Positions 26,331 through 39,700 of a stretch of 64,000 bases of DNA are shown here, in pieces. Each line of letters begins with the position of its first letter. The first letter of the stretch is position 1. The translations under genes were made by a program, and so were the position numbers. Under the pieces are notes generated by a model that worked only from the letters and a program-made list of their open reading frames with translations, did no database searches and was not told the DNA's origin. Origin of the DNA: Piscicola geometra (taxonomy: Eukaryota; Annelida; Clitellata; Hirudinida; Piscicolidae); contig OX030961.1 of NCBI GenBank assembly GCA_943735955.1, positions 3,474,920 through 3,538,919 on the forward strand. Reading direction: 5' to 3'.

Positions 26331-29300
26331 GTTCAGAAAAGAGAATTTGGATTGGATGAGTAAATGTAAAAGACTTGGGCTGTCTCAAATGCGATCGGTT
26401 TGATTTAAAGATTTGATTTAAAGAGATTTAAGTAGTCTTCAATATTCATCAAGGGACTGTGCCACAGATTAACAACCTTTGATTTTGGCCCTTAAATCAC
26501 TCGCTATGTTTCATTCATCATTATTCTCTCATCCTTCCACCACCCATTCATCCATACTTCAGAAATCTCTTTTCCTGTAGCTCGTCGGGTTACACAACCA
26601 AGTCTAAAATGACAGTCGGAGCTCACATTTCTTTATCTTTCCATTGTTTATTATTAATTCTCGAAAGAAACTTTCTGAGCCTCTAACATAATGCAATGAA
26701 AGCTTTAAAACAGTTTTTTTTATTTGTAGAGTTGCTCAATGTATAGCTCACATATACATAAATCCGTATACATATAACGATATACATATGAGATGAGCAT
26801 AGACGGTGCGTGGTATAAGCATTTGACGAAGGGTATAGAGGGTGTTAATGAGAGAGATATAAAATGAATGCTTTTCAAGAGATTTTTTTATGAAACAGGT
26901 TTTCCCTAGATGAGAGTTTAAACGGCTTCCGAACTTGATCTTACCCTTCATAATATCAAGTATTTCTGACATTTTGAGAACTATAAACTTGGGTTGTTTC
27001 TTATAAGAATCTGTATAATCTATTATTTAAATATTTTCTTGGAGAACAATTCAAGTGCTTTTAAAAAATAGTTTTTTTCTTTAAAACTGTATTTCAAAGT
27101 TGAAGTTTGAGTAATTTTGAATAAAAAAACTCAGCATAATTCATAAAAACATATTCATTTTGTTGACTTGAAAACTCCCAAAAAAAATCTTCTAGCTACT
27201 TTTGAATAGTTTAAGCGTACTGTTTCAATGTCTTCGCAGTACCTCCATCCCGACTACCCTAACTCAACGGTTTGTCCACTTTGCAAAATTATTTTTTGAC
27301 CAAAATATAACAATAAAAAAATTTAAAGTTATTATTATTATACTCATCAGACTTATAATCATTAATAAAATATTGTCAACGCGTTAATGTTTTCATTTAT
27401 AGTTTAATTCTATAAAAGCAAAAAATATTAGTTGAAAAACTCGCAATAATTATAGTAGAAAAAAGTGACGGATCAAGACAGGGCTGTCAATGATATTGAT
27501 CATCGCATCATTGTTTCTGTTTCACAACGTATCTCTTCTAGTGTTTTGACTTTGGTGTTGTGACAGTTGATGTTAGAATAATACCGCATAGAGAAAAGCT
27601 ATTATTGATTAACTAGACTGGAAGTTGGGTTTTAATTGGATTTTCATTTTTTCTACTTGAATTGGTAAAATTATTAATGGCAGAAAAAGACAAATTCTTT
27701 GATAATGGATACAAATCCTTTAAAACCCATATTCATCTCGAATATTTTGTATATCTTTCAAATAGAATTAATTCTATAAAATGTATTATCTATGACTACG
27801 TATTATAATTATTTTTTATTATGAATCTTTATCTTGGGCATTCAAATAACTTTATATTTCTACTTTATTAAGCATTCGTTATTATAAAATATGTGGTAAC
27901 CTGTAACAAACCCCAATACAGTGGATCGAGTGATCCCCACTGTGTCTTAATGATTAAGAGCTTTTGCTTTAAAAAGCTGCCCATATATTACAATTCTCTT
28001 TCATAATTTTCGCAATAGGTCATTTTATGATATAAAAATACAATTTATCGTCATCCAAATCAATGAATTATTTTAATCTTTTAAAAATTAACGCAGTGAT
28101 CAGATCGCAAACTTTTCAATACATAAAAATATATCGGAGTAAATATAAAGAAAGAATAAAAATTTAAGTGTATGTCATTCCTAATTTATAACATTTTCAT
28201 ACAAACATCATTAGAATGGGGTGATAAAGGATCAAAAAACTAATATGTCTTGCACGACTGAGATTCAAGCATGGAACTTTGAGGGTCTGATGCTTTATGA
28301 GTTGAATGCTTTTGCATCTTCCACATGACGAGTCTCGTTGATGGATTTGGGATGTTGGACCGCATGAAAGAGCAAGTAATTTATCACGGCGTTAAAGCTG
28401 TGCAGGGATGGGTATGTGAATAAAGGCGAGATGAAAGGAGAGTTATGCAGCGTTTGAAGGCTGCTGCTACTGACAGTTTCATATCATTCTGGCCATAAAC
28501 AACCACCAGTTTCATTGTTTAATTACACGCACCATATTTCTTCGTGCTTCTCCCATCTCTGCACAACATCTCTTTTCAATTATCATTTTATGAATTGAAC
28601 TTTTGAAATGGCAATTTTCTCGATATTTATAAATAAAATTTCTCAAGTTCATTATAGAAAAAAATCAAAAGAGTGTCGTTTGAGTGCTATCAAACTGCAA
28701 TCTCACTGACTTATCGATTCAATCTTAAGCCCACGCCGATCTTCGTAATCCCTGACTTGAAGCATGCCTTCTCAATGCCCATCAACTTTTATACCACCCA
28801 TGCGTGATTGAGCCAATCAAAGTCTATCAAGGTAATCATGCATCAGCTTTTCATAAAAGAACACAATCTATTGGAAAAGGGAAATCTATAGAGAAAGTTT
28901 TGAATCAGAATCGTGAGTATTAAGCATGGATTTTAAGCGTATTTTGCGGAATTTGGCAGAGCTTAATAAAATTAATTGCAATCATTTGAGTTAAATGACA
29001 TTGAGGAAAAATAAAGAATCTCGTTATATTTTTTTAACCAAAGTAATGACGATATTCTTATGATCTACGTGAACAATAACTCCATAATGGCTCAGAGAAT
29101 ATTTTTTCGACACAAATCACGAAAGTTCTATTGACGCTACCTCTCGCAATGTAAATCTTAATCATTGCGCGCACAGTCGATAGGTATTGAATGCCTGCGA
29201 GACGCTCGAATGGCAACTTTATGACTTTGTGTCATTCCTGGCGTGATAAACAATGAGTATGAAGAATGTCTTATGATTTGATAAAAAGACACATTAATGC

Positions 29301-31189
29301 TCGTGTTGATATGGAGTTTGGAGTAGTAAGGAGGGATGGGTGATAAGGATGGTGGATTTGGTTGAGATTATGGATAGGGTGGTGGTGGTGGTGGTAATGA
29401 TGGTGTTGATAATGGTGATAGAAATAGTTGTGATTATGATAGAAAATGGGGTAGGAGTGTTCATTAATAAGTATTGTCAAGTTATATAAATAGTTTATTA
29501 TTGCTTAACTATTTATACAAGATAATATTGAAACATTTTTAAATATTTACTTTTGAAAAACTATAACATGTATAATCTTTTAAAGTTTATTATATGTATT
29601 CATAATATCTTTAAATTATTAAAACCCGCGTATGTCACTTCAAGTCTGCGAAATAAATTTGAACTTTTCCATTCATTATTCAAAGGCCAACTTGATTTAT
29701 TCAAAGACTGAATAATACCTTGAACATTATAGAATTTAATGAAAGTGTTTATATTTTCCAATTAATCACTTTCTAAACCAAATTTATGTCTGCTTGAGAC
29801 TCATTCGTTCGTTAGAACATCAATTTGTCAATTCATTCAAAAAAGGTTTTTAACACATATTTGCTTAATTCACTTATATTCTTTTTATGCCATTTTTTTC
29901 ATCAATCTTTCTTCTTCCAATTCGTTCCAACCATCACTCAGCATCCACTCATTCACCACTCACCTCTCTTTATTTAATCATCCGATCATCCTTTGTTACT
30001 CGTCCATCAATCAATCTTTACTCATTTCAATTCATTGACACATGCACATCCATCTTTCTAAATATCCTTCAAATCGGAAAGTCTCACTTTTCATTATCCT
30101 CTCAACCCTGTTGAGTCATTAAAGTGCATAACAGGCTAGTTTAGCGCCAATAAAGCACAGAACCCGTCAATTACATGACGATCAAATTGCCTATAAAGTC
30201 TTCTCATACCTCTCAATCACCATCAACATCATCACTAGCTTTCTTAATTATCTTCTTGATATTCTCCTTCAAGTAAAATAATTGTAAACAAACTATCGGT
30301 TTATTTTGTTTTCTTTTATTAATACACTTTTTTTAAATATTGCAAAATTTGTATTTCTTTATTTCTTAAAAAATGGATGAGAAATTAAAATATACACATT
30401 TATAAACGCAAAAAAAAAACAATTTAAAAAAAATCTTTTTGAGGCACAATTATAAAAAGGATTTTCTTCTTCTTTTCATTGTACAAAGTGACGTAGTTGA
30501 GTGAGTGTGGATTGATCAGTGCAATGATAACAACCATGTCTGGCTGAGCATCCTCTTAGCTATTCACCAAACTAGAAATATATTCAAATACATTTTCATT
30601 TATAATTTATATAAGAATATTTACAAGTTTTATAAATTATGTTTTAGATATTTAAATATTAGTTTAAATACGATAGGTTAGAGTATTTATTTAAATAAGC
30701 TTAATATACACAATTATTCCCAAATCAATAAATGAAACTAAATATTAAATAGTTATTAAAATCGAAGTGTATAAAAATTGTTGTTAAAACAAAATTAAAC
30801 CAATCGAACTTTTATTGAAAAAATCTCAAAAAATAGAAATTAGTTTTTTTTAAATTAACATATTCACATATCGATCTGAGGTTGTTCTTTTTGACCTCTT
30901 GAATCCGCACTCTATTTTGTATCTTTATAGCTTTATTATTTGTGTCCGCAAAACACCATGTATAAAGCGCACTTTATTGTTTATAAAATTTAAGGGTAAT
31001 CATAAAACGTTGATTTGAACAATTCAAGCATCAAACAAAACAAATAAATAAATTTGTTAGTTTTCATGCAAATGTCTTCTTTTTTACTTTAAAAGATTTT
31101 TTAGTTTTAAAGCTATAGGAAAACTCTAGACATTTTATGTATATATTATATTAAAGTATGGATGTATTTTTGTTCATATGAGTTTTTTT

Positions 31190-31330
31190 TACATGTGTTT
31201 ATTTGCATGTGTGTATTTAAATGTGTGTGTTTGATATGTGTGTGTGTATTTATACGTGTGTGTTGTGTGTGTATTTGCATGCGTGTGTTGTGTGTCAGTG
31301 TATGTATCATCCACATAGTGAGTGTACGTG
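31190..31330. repeat. TG-rich low-complexity tract
   Basis: Alternating TG runs are broken by ATTT and CATG segments. Open frames on either strand here are products of the repeat. Confidence 0.75.
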
Positions 31331-34300
31331 GGTGCGCGTGCGAGGTTGGTGGGTGCAGGATCGTGATGATTCCAGGAAAAGTTCCATAAACGCCAGTCGA
31401 CAAATCAATGCGCGTGTCGATAACTGTCACTTTTACAAGCTTAGATGCTTTCCACCGTACTTTGCATGTGTGTCTGCTTGTCTCTGTCTCTTTCTCTTTT
31501 TCTTTTTATTTCTATATGTCTTCTTTCTAAGCCTGGTTATACTTATATGCGTGTACTTTCTAATGTTTGCAATGCTCTAAGACTGTTTAAAGGTTAGTGC
31601 ATGCGTCAAATGCATGATGGCTGCTTGTGTCTTTTCTGCTTTGTGAGAGCTTAAATTGGTTGGGCGGGTGAGAGCACTAGAAAAACTCGAAGTATGCGGG
31701 TGGGTGTGAGTCGAATTACGATCAGTGCATGAAGCTCTGGCGAGGAAGTGTTGCAAGTATCTCTATAACCGCGTGCACGCCTCTAAAACCGATGAAGCTC
31801 GTTGAGTTTATGTGAATTTTAAAGCAGCTAATCGCATTCACGTCAGCTATTTGCTTGATTAGGGATTCTTGGTGGAGAGGCATTGATGATTCTTGCTGCT
31901 GTTCCGCAGTTGTTTTCGACGCTTGTGACTCGAGGTTATGGCTCGTTTAGAGGCAATTAAACAAGCCAAGCTCATTGTTAATTCATTTCTCAAGTAGTTT
32001 GGCCTCCCAATAAAATTTTATATCTCCCTTTAAAATTAGCAATTTTCCTTTTACTACACCCACTCGTCGGTTTTCGAGATAAAAGTCCGTTACGAGGATC
32101 GTAAAATAAAAGCTTGAAGTTTCCTTCCAGCAAACACGGCACCCTCCCAAAACACACTCACCACACTCGGAGCCATCAAAAACACCATATAAATCATGCA
32201 TGATCACCACAAGCAGGCCTCTTCCGAACGACGTCCCAGTCCATCAGACAGACATAAAACACCGCTCTAGCTCATAATTCTGCCTTCGGTTTCGCTGCTT
32301 CAAATGCTCGCGTGAACGTTTTACGGCTTCATTCTGCGAACGAGTTCCCCAGAGCACTCTTGTGGCTATCTCCCCGGCAATGATTAAGTGACTTCCATGC
32401 CGCTCCGCCAGATAAATGCTGCTTTTCAGGAATTTTTAGGCTATGTTGCAAAGGCACATTCGACTCAATCATTCAAACGCCTGTGAGACTTTCCAGCGAA
32501 CGTTTTATTCGACAACAGCATCGGAAGATGTATTGGAAGGCATTATGCATGTGACGGCTCACAACCTTTTTATTGCCGCAATCCTTTTAAATTTGCTCGC
32601 TTAGAAATTTCCGCCACTTTTTATACTTCTAGCGAAAGTGAGCGCTTGAAGAAAATTTATATTGGTGAAAGGAAAATAAATAAATAAAACGTTTTGCTTT
32701 TGAACAAAAGAGAAAGACAAGACATAACGCAAAGTTGCGCGTTAGAGAATCGTGCTGAAGATTAATAGGTTGTCGAAACGTAAGCCTGGTGAGTGCTCAC
32801 TGCAGCGTATTGCCTTACACAAGGCATGATTTGCGAGAGGTAGGATGGCGTTGGTGATGGGTGAGTGGAGATGAATAGGCGGGTGCAAGACAAATGCATA
32901 AATAAATGGAAGATGAAATATCAGCGATTCTTCATTCGAAGCTTGAATAAAAGGACTTCTGAACGAGTGGGAAAGAGTATTATTAATGTTTCGTTTTCGC
33001 GAAAAAGCGTAAAGAATACTTTCTGCAATACAGGTTTTTCCATGCTCCAGTTTTTATCGAGATCTCTTTTCATTCTAACCTCTCAGCGGGCATGAATCAC
33101 AGGAAGAAAGCTCAGCGGAAAGTATTAAGTCTGCTCAGACACGTGTTTTGACATCTAAATACCCTTCAAAAAGGCCATAAATTACCACTTACGAGTAACA
33201 AGCCGACACAAAGAGCGGCCCTTTCAGGGTAATATAATGTGTTTGTATAAGGGCTGTGTGCATGTTATGTTGAAAGAGGCATGAAGAGATACGCCACTCC
33301 CTCCATCACCTGTTCCCACCAATCGAGGATATATCACGTTCGGTTACCGACGTTTGGTGCGTTGGTCAGAGTGGGCGTCCCACTGAGAAAGTTGCATTTA
33401 CCCAGAAAAGATAATGAGTTTTGAGAAGCGTGTTCTTAAAACAATACACGATTACTAATTCTTTTTTCACTCAAGACATTAAAAATAGACGTTAAATTCG
33501 AGGAATATTAGCTCAAGCATATTTTGCCGGTGTTCTCTCCATTGTCTTGTCATACAACCCGTGAAAAAGCTAAATTTGTTTGCAACAAACTTTTAAATGA
33601 TTCGCTTACGTTAGTCAAATGAATACAGCAGGATTAACTAAATTATAATATATGAAATTCAAGTACAATCTTTTGAAATCTTCAATATGAGTTTGATATT
33701 TAAAATTATGGACTCAATGCTTCGCAACAACTTTATAATCAATGAGTTTTTCTTCATTAGCAACTAAATTTGCTAGTTGAGTTCATTCGATGAATTCGTT
33801 TCTTTTATCTGCATAGTTGCTACTATGTAAAACTTTTTCGAAGTGCATCAGGAAAGTTTTTAATTAGTTTTTGAAATTCTTTCTGGGTAAGGTGAGAGCC
33901 TTAATCATTTCGATGAATATATATATGCCTCACGTGACAAACATACCGAGTTTAGATTTTAAATTCTTAATGAAAGTTTAATAATGAAAGAATCAATATA
34001 AAAACCTTTAGTGCGATTTTAACTAGCTTTTATATGATAATGAATCAAGTATTGAATTTAAGTTTCGTCTTGGTATGCTCGAATAAGTTCAAATTTATTA
34101 ATAAAATCTCAAAAAATATCGATTTTTTATAAGCAGAAATATATAAAATCCGTGTGATTCAATGGAATTATTAAAATTAAAGTTACTTTTGAATAAAAAT
34201 TGATTTTTGGAAATATTTAAATCAAAGTTCAAAACCCTCATTTCAAAATTTCATTATTTCTTTGAGTATGCTAAATATTGTGAAAAATTCAAATAACTAA

Positions 34301-34359
34301 AAGAATAATTTAACTTTTTATAAATTGTTCAAAAGTTTTATTTTCTAAACAATTTCTAG

Positions 34360-36402
34360 GGCGACTTGGGACTGAGTCCTCTAGTGTTACTGGCGCAGAC
34401 TTGCGACAGTATAGGAAAGGAGGTCGCTCCGTTCAACCAAAAGCTCTCATCTCACTCCTTGCAGTCATCTTCATCGCCGAAGTCTCCATTCTCTCCTTCC
34501 TCCACTTCGTCGCAATCAATTCTCCCAAAAGTCACATCGACCACTCAGAACAACTCGGCAGCAGTCAAAGTGGCAAGCAACAAGGACAAGAACAAGGAAG
34601 ATGGCAACTCGAACAACTGCACTGAAGATGACGACTACGACGAGGAGTGGAGCAAGAATGAAGCGAACAAGACGAACAGCAAAGAGAAAAAAAACGACGA
34701 TTTTGTCGGCGAAGAATTCGGAAAAGCAAAGAGGGATGCACTGGGAGTGTTCAAGAAGAAATCAAACCTTGGGGGGGTGTCTCACTACAGTGAGAACTTC
34801 AAAGAATACACCAAAAATCACAACGGCTTAGATGAAAAAGCCAATAAAAAACAAGGAAAAAAATCATGCAAGGATGAAGATGGAAATGTAGAAGTGGACG
34901 TGGTTAATGCGTGTTCGCCAGAAAGTTGGCCGCTCGAAAAGAATGTCAGGGACGGTAAGCAACCAAGTGGTGTGAGTTTGAAGCAAATAAATTTAAAGTC
35001 AAAGTCGAAGAGCATTAGATCACCGCTTGGCACGCCTTTCATTCCGACTCAGTCTAGCAAGAGATTCAAAAAGACATCTTTTGACGTGCCATCTCACTCA
35101 ATTAACGTCAAGCACGCAGTACACGGAAGCGCTTCGAGGAAGATAGATTTGCGTTCGGATAAGGGGGCGTATCTGAAGGATTACTACGCTGCTGCTAACG
35201 CCAACTCGCAGAAGAAAGCCAACCACTTTTGGTTCAACAACCAACAACCCCATCTCGGTGCTCCTAACAACTTCTTCGACCCCTACAACACCTCCAATCC
35301 TCTCCTCTTCCATCCGATGAGCCAGTACTCGTCGGAATTTGAATCTCTAATGAAACAACATTCCCACCCTCTCACTTCTTCCGTTTCTTCCTTCCCTCCT
35401 TCTACTCCATTCATGGATTATTACTTAGCTTCTTTGTACGAGTACATGCTCAAAATGCACTTTTCAGGCGCATCGTCTCAAGCTCCTCCAGCGTTTCCAC
35501 CCTCGACACAATCAATGCCAGTCACCCCTGAGTTTGATTTTAATCTAAAGTCACTTTCAAACAACTCCAATTTAATTTTAAATCCACCAGAAAAAGTGAA
35601 AAGTAATTCTAACGAAGATAAAAGCACTGACAGGTCGATAGACATTGCAGAAAAAGTCTCTCCATACATGCCTCCGTGGATGAACCCTTTGCTGATGGCT
35701 CAGTCGCTCAGAGAAGCTCCAAACACGCAATACCTTCAACTCCTCTCCCTCACCTCACAACAACAACAACTACAACAACAGTTGCAGCAACAACTACAAC
35801 ATCGCAGCCACAACAATCCCTTCCAGCATCTCCTCTTGTGCCCCTTCCACTTGCATCCCATTAGTGAGGCGTGCTCCAAAAGATTCTCAAACACTGACGA
35901 GTTGCTGGAACACGTTAAGGCTCACTGGCCTGCAGACAACAACAACCACAACAGCAACAACAACGATAAAAACACGAGTTTTCCATTCAAGAACAACCTT
36001 ACTCACACCATTAATCACAAGGGCCATAACAACATCAACAACCACAACAACACTAACAGCCATAACAACATCAACAACCACAACAACACTAACATCTATA
36101 CCAACAACAACCACAACAACCAAAGCATTAGCAACAACCAAAACAACTTCTCGAACCACAAAATAAATGAGTTTGAAAAACTGAAATTTGATTTCTCGCC
36201 AAGTCACAAGCCAAGCAACGGGATTCCCTTGCCGCCACAACCACCACTGTATCCACCTTTTTTTTCGAATCCTTTCATGTCTTCCCTTTTCACTTCCATC
36301 TTGGGCGACAAGAAAATGTCTGAAAGCTCGTCCGGCATTTCACCGACCTCGGAAAAACACCACCTCCTCTTCAAACAACACCTATCGAATAACGTGCCTT
36401 GA
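34360..36402 (+). CDS. NET-family zinc-finger protein (Noc/Elbow/Nlz-like), last exon
   Basis: Terminal exon (acceptor TTTCTAG, 680 codons, TGA stop) of a transcriptional regulator of the NET family: Drosophila Noc and Elbow, vertebrate ZNF503/ZNF703, nematode TLP-1. The hallmark SPLVLLAQTCDSIGK motif, shared with the N-terminal Sp-like box of the family, lies at residues 5-19. A single atypical C2H2 finger follows at residues 494-522, with spacing C-x10-C-x12-H-x3-H and the family signature KRFSNTDELLEHVKAH. Between them are acidic/lysine-rich, Ser/Pro-rich and poly-Gln tracts, and after the finger come long Asn/His runs. Family members act as nuclear repressors with Groucho-type partners in limb, eye and tail patterning. 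The upstream exon with the start codon was not found, so the N-terminus is missing. Confidence 0.9.
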   Translation, partial: GDLGLSPLVLLAQTCDSIGKEVAPFNQKLSSHSLQSSSSPKSPFSPSSTSSQSILPKVTSTTQNNSAAVKVASNKDKNKEDGNSNNCTEDDDYDEEWSKNEANKTNSKEKKNDDFVGEEFGKAKRDALGVFKKKSNLGGVSHYSENFKEYTKNHNGLDEKANKKQGKKSCKDEDGNVEVDVVNACSPESWPLEKNVRDGKQPSGVSLKQINLKSKSKSIRSPLGTPFIPTQSSKRFKKTSFDVPSHSINVKHAVHGSASRKIDLRSDKGAYLKDYYAAANANSQKKANHFWFNNQQPHLGAPNNFFDPYNTSNPLLFHPMSQYSSEFESLMKQHSHPLTSSVSSFPPSTPFMDYYLASLYEYMLKMHFSGASSQAPPAFPPSTQSMPVTPEFDFNLKSLSNNSNLILNPPEKVKSNSNEDKSTDRSIDIAEKVSPYMPPWMNPLLMAQSLREAPNTQYLQLLSLTSQQQQLQQQLQQQLQHRSHNNPFQHLLLCPFHLHPISEACSKRFSNTDELLEHVKAHWPADNNNHNSNNNDKNTSFPFKNNLTHTINHKGHNNINNHNNTNSHNNINNHNNTNIYTNNNHNNQSISNNQNNFSNHKINEFEKLKFDFSPSHKPSNGIPLPPQPPLYPPFFSNPFMSSLFTSILGDKKMSESSSGISPTSEKHHLLFKQHLSNNVP
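35940..36145 (+). repeat. AAC/CAC-rich tract coding poly-Asn/His, with a 36-bp duplication
   Basis: Within the NET exon, AAC and CAC triplets encode an Asn/His-rich stretch. A 36-bp unit (CATAACAACATCAACAACCA and following bases) is present twice in tandem at about 36025-36096. This is recent in-frame expansion inside a coding exon. Confidence 0.85.
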
Positions 36403-36740
36403 ATACAAATTAACGTGAGAATACTAACGCAACAACAATTCCAAAAACTGTTATTTGATTTTGTTAATATTATTGTTACTTCGGGCATTTTTTATTCGTT
36501 GTTTGACATGCAGTACGATGGAGTTGCGTTGGAGGAGTTTGAAAGTTACTTTTTAGATGTATAAAACTTTAATTTCATCGCTTAATCAAGAATACATTTG
36601 TTATATTATTGTAGTTTTGTGAGAATATACATTTATTATCACAAATATTGGTAAAAAATAACTTTTTTTAAATAAGATAATCACTAGGTTTCACCTAAAA
36701 AGAATTATTTTATAAATACTTTTTCAAATAGTTTCAAAGT

Positions 36741-36746
36741 AATAAA
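36741..36746 (+). other. Candidate polyadenylation signal of the NET gene
   Basis: Canonical AATAAA about 340 bases after the stop codon. Nearer weak variants exist, so the actual cleavage site is unproven. Confidence 0.4.
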
Positions 36747-39700
36747 ACTTTGTAAGATCTCTTAAACTTTTGTTTCACAACATCTTTCTTTCCCAGCCAC
36801 TTCTTAACAAACTTTAAATGCTGGATCCTCCCCACTCTAACGTTTTTTTAAGGTCGGTTTAGAATTTCTACCCATACTATCACCTTGCTGAGTAATCTTT
36901 AAAATAAATGATTAAATTAGAGAATAACATTCTTTCAATAACTACAAACCCATAGAGCAACCTATATTCATCACGCCTTTACACCTTAAGCAGAGCGTTG
37001 CACTCACAGCCTGCGACTCATTTGCAAGTACACTATTTTCCATAAAATACGTTCACCTTGGCGTTGAATGAGCGTCCCTTGAAACGATATAACAACTCTA
37101 AAACCTCTCGTCGAGTATGACTGGCACTTATGCGGTATCAGTCAAGGTCTATAACCTCTCCACGCCAGAACTTCTATCAGACGCCCTTCAAAAATGTTGA
37201 ATGAAGTGATAGTTATTAGCGATTAGCACGCTTGTGTATTAAAGTTTTAATCTTTTGAATTATTATATGAAATGATTGATTATTTTTCAACTTCAATGTG
37301 AATTGTACCATTTTGTTTCTTTTTTAATCTTGCAAAATGTTTAATTTAAAAACGGCTAAATAAAAATTTTAATTGATTGTTTTATAAAATCTTCAGAAAA
37401 TCTATTTTATTTTAATAAAATTACAAAAATCTGTTTTTGTTTCTTTTCTTAAAATTTTTTAAAAATAAAATATTCTACTAAAAACGGAAAAATACCTAAA
37501 GCACAATTCATTTGTATGATTTTGGCATGCTTCTTACGGCACTATAGAGTGAGAATAATGACTTGGATGTGAGTAGTTCCCAAGAGGCCTTTAAAGCAGA
37601 TAAATTGGCCGGTGTTAAAGGACGCGTTTCAAATCACTCACTTAATCAAAGCTTGTCACACAGACAGGATTAATGACATTGCCTCAATTAACGTTTAAGC
37701 CGTTTTCGAGTAGAATAGAGAATGTGAACTTTAAGTAGATAGTTTCATTTTAAAAATTCCTTTTATAATCAAAATTGGTTTCAATAGACTGGAAAATTGA
37801 AGGAAAGAAACTTGAGAAAAATGAAGATGGGTGAAACGTTGTAGATAAGAACTGTGAAAGCGGCGAGAGAGTGCTGAGATGGATGTTGAGGTGGGTGAAG
37901 AAAGATGAGATGGATGAGATGACTGTGAGAGAAAAAGATGTGAAAGAGATGGATGAGCGGATGGTGAGCGGGGTGGAGGGAAGATGGATGGCAACAAGGA
38001 GCGAGATGACAAGAGTGGTGCTCGAGTGTGTCTTTGAAAGCTGTGCGATAAATCACTAGCCGACGTTGCAAGTCTGATGTCTTTTGTGCGTGTCGTCGTT
38101 TGAAATTGAAATTTATTAGATATTGTTTCACAACCGACGCAAGTAAATCAAATATTTTCAAGCTTTCTCTTGCATCGTTTTACATCTAAAAGTCCACTTG
38201 TGTCTGAATTTGACACAAAACTATTTTTCTATTTTTAAACTTATTTTATTACTTTGAATATGTATCATAAAAATATATTCCACATAACTTTGAAATAATT
38301 TTATTTTCGAGGGGTCAATAAAATTATAATAAAAATTTTAAATAGTTTTACACTTTTTAAAGTTAATTCATCAATAACGGTTGATAATTCCTGTCACACT
38401 GTTTAAAGTTTAGAATAAATGAAAATAAAACTGAAGTTTCACTCATTGCTCTTCCGCAAACAAAACTCATCTTGCGTCGCATGGGGTTAGTTAGTGATTG
38501 AAGTTTGATGCCTCGTATTGACAGCTTTCATTCTCTTTTCAATACAGCCTTCACTAACCTCTCAACAAGCCCTGCAATTCTCTAAACTCCGCGTCTTTTT
38601 TCTTCTCTATTTAACCTCAAATCACAACAAAGCCTCTAAGAACATCGCTTTTTTCTCTAAAAGATTTATTTTCCTTCTTTTTAAATTCGTTTTCATTTGA
38701 TTTAAGAGCTAAGATCGTGTCTTACTTTGAGAAAGTGAGTATTTAAAAATATATTTTGCTAAAAAGTAGTGTTTAAATATGTTGGAAAATTAATTTTAAT
38801 TCTATTTTTTAATAAAAAATACTAAACGAAGTTTTCAGCAATAAAAATTGTATCTGAGAAAATAAATTGTTTATCAAAAGATTAATCAAGTAGTGCTGTG
38901 GAGTTATTTATGAAGACAACTTGAGACCGGAGTTTTAAATTTATATACAAAGAGAAGCATAAATTAGAAAACAGAAAACAGCAGTTACGCATAACTTCTT
39001 GCTGATCTGCACAAAACAAACACGTTAAATTTCATTTTTATTATACTGTTTTTATATTTAATCATTTAAAAAACAGTTTTGTTTATAATATTATGGGTAT
39101 AAAAGGTAACTATTAGCAGAAGTTTGAGATAGTATTGTCATTAGTTTTGTAGGGTAATATACAACATCAGAGTTGTAGTTGTTATAGCAGTAGTGGTAAC
39201 GATTTAAACAGAGGAAATAAGTGATCTCGTTCCGGAAGCATAAAATAGATATGAGGAATAAAAGCAGAAGCAGAGAGGCATGCGTTTAATGCTAACATAT
39301 TAGCGCTTTGCTGGCCGCAACGCTCATCGCATGTCGGCTCACATAAAAACACATGAATTATTCAGGAACTATCTTCATTCCATACATAATTACAAACTTT
39401 TATGCCTCTATACACACGTTATAACTCGGACTTTTACACTTATAGATAAGGCACTGCTACTTCACCGACGCATCTCATGCATACATGTGGCGTCCTTCCC
39501 GAAACAATTACATTTATATAAGAAGGCACGGCGTTGGCTCATTCATAAGAAATGAAGATTTGCAAAGACGCGAAGATAAAGGGAAGGCTTAATTATTAGC
39601 GCGAGCACTGGCGAAAGATGCCACTGTCTGGTGGCTTGGCGTGGTTTGAAAAGGATTCATTAGAGGCTGCAATCAAGGTACCATCCCAGTTTTAGTGCTC

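Larger units (their letters stand above)
20426..34359. other. Long intergenic region between ADAMTS and the NET zinc-finger gene
   Basis: No coding exon could be supported. The ADAMTS promoter should lie just above 20425 on the minus strand, and upstream exons and enhancers of the plus-strand NET gene should lie in the right part. Visible content: CATT/CATC tetranucleotide tracts (26050-26210), a possible tRNA-like fragment (about 26270-26330), a GGT/GAT-rich patch (29330-29450), a TG-rich patch (31190-31330) and a less AT-rich block at about 31600-33400. The first exon of the NET gene was not found. Confidence 0.5.
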
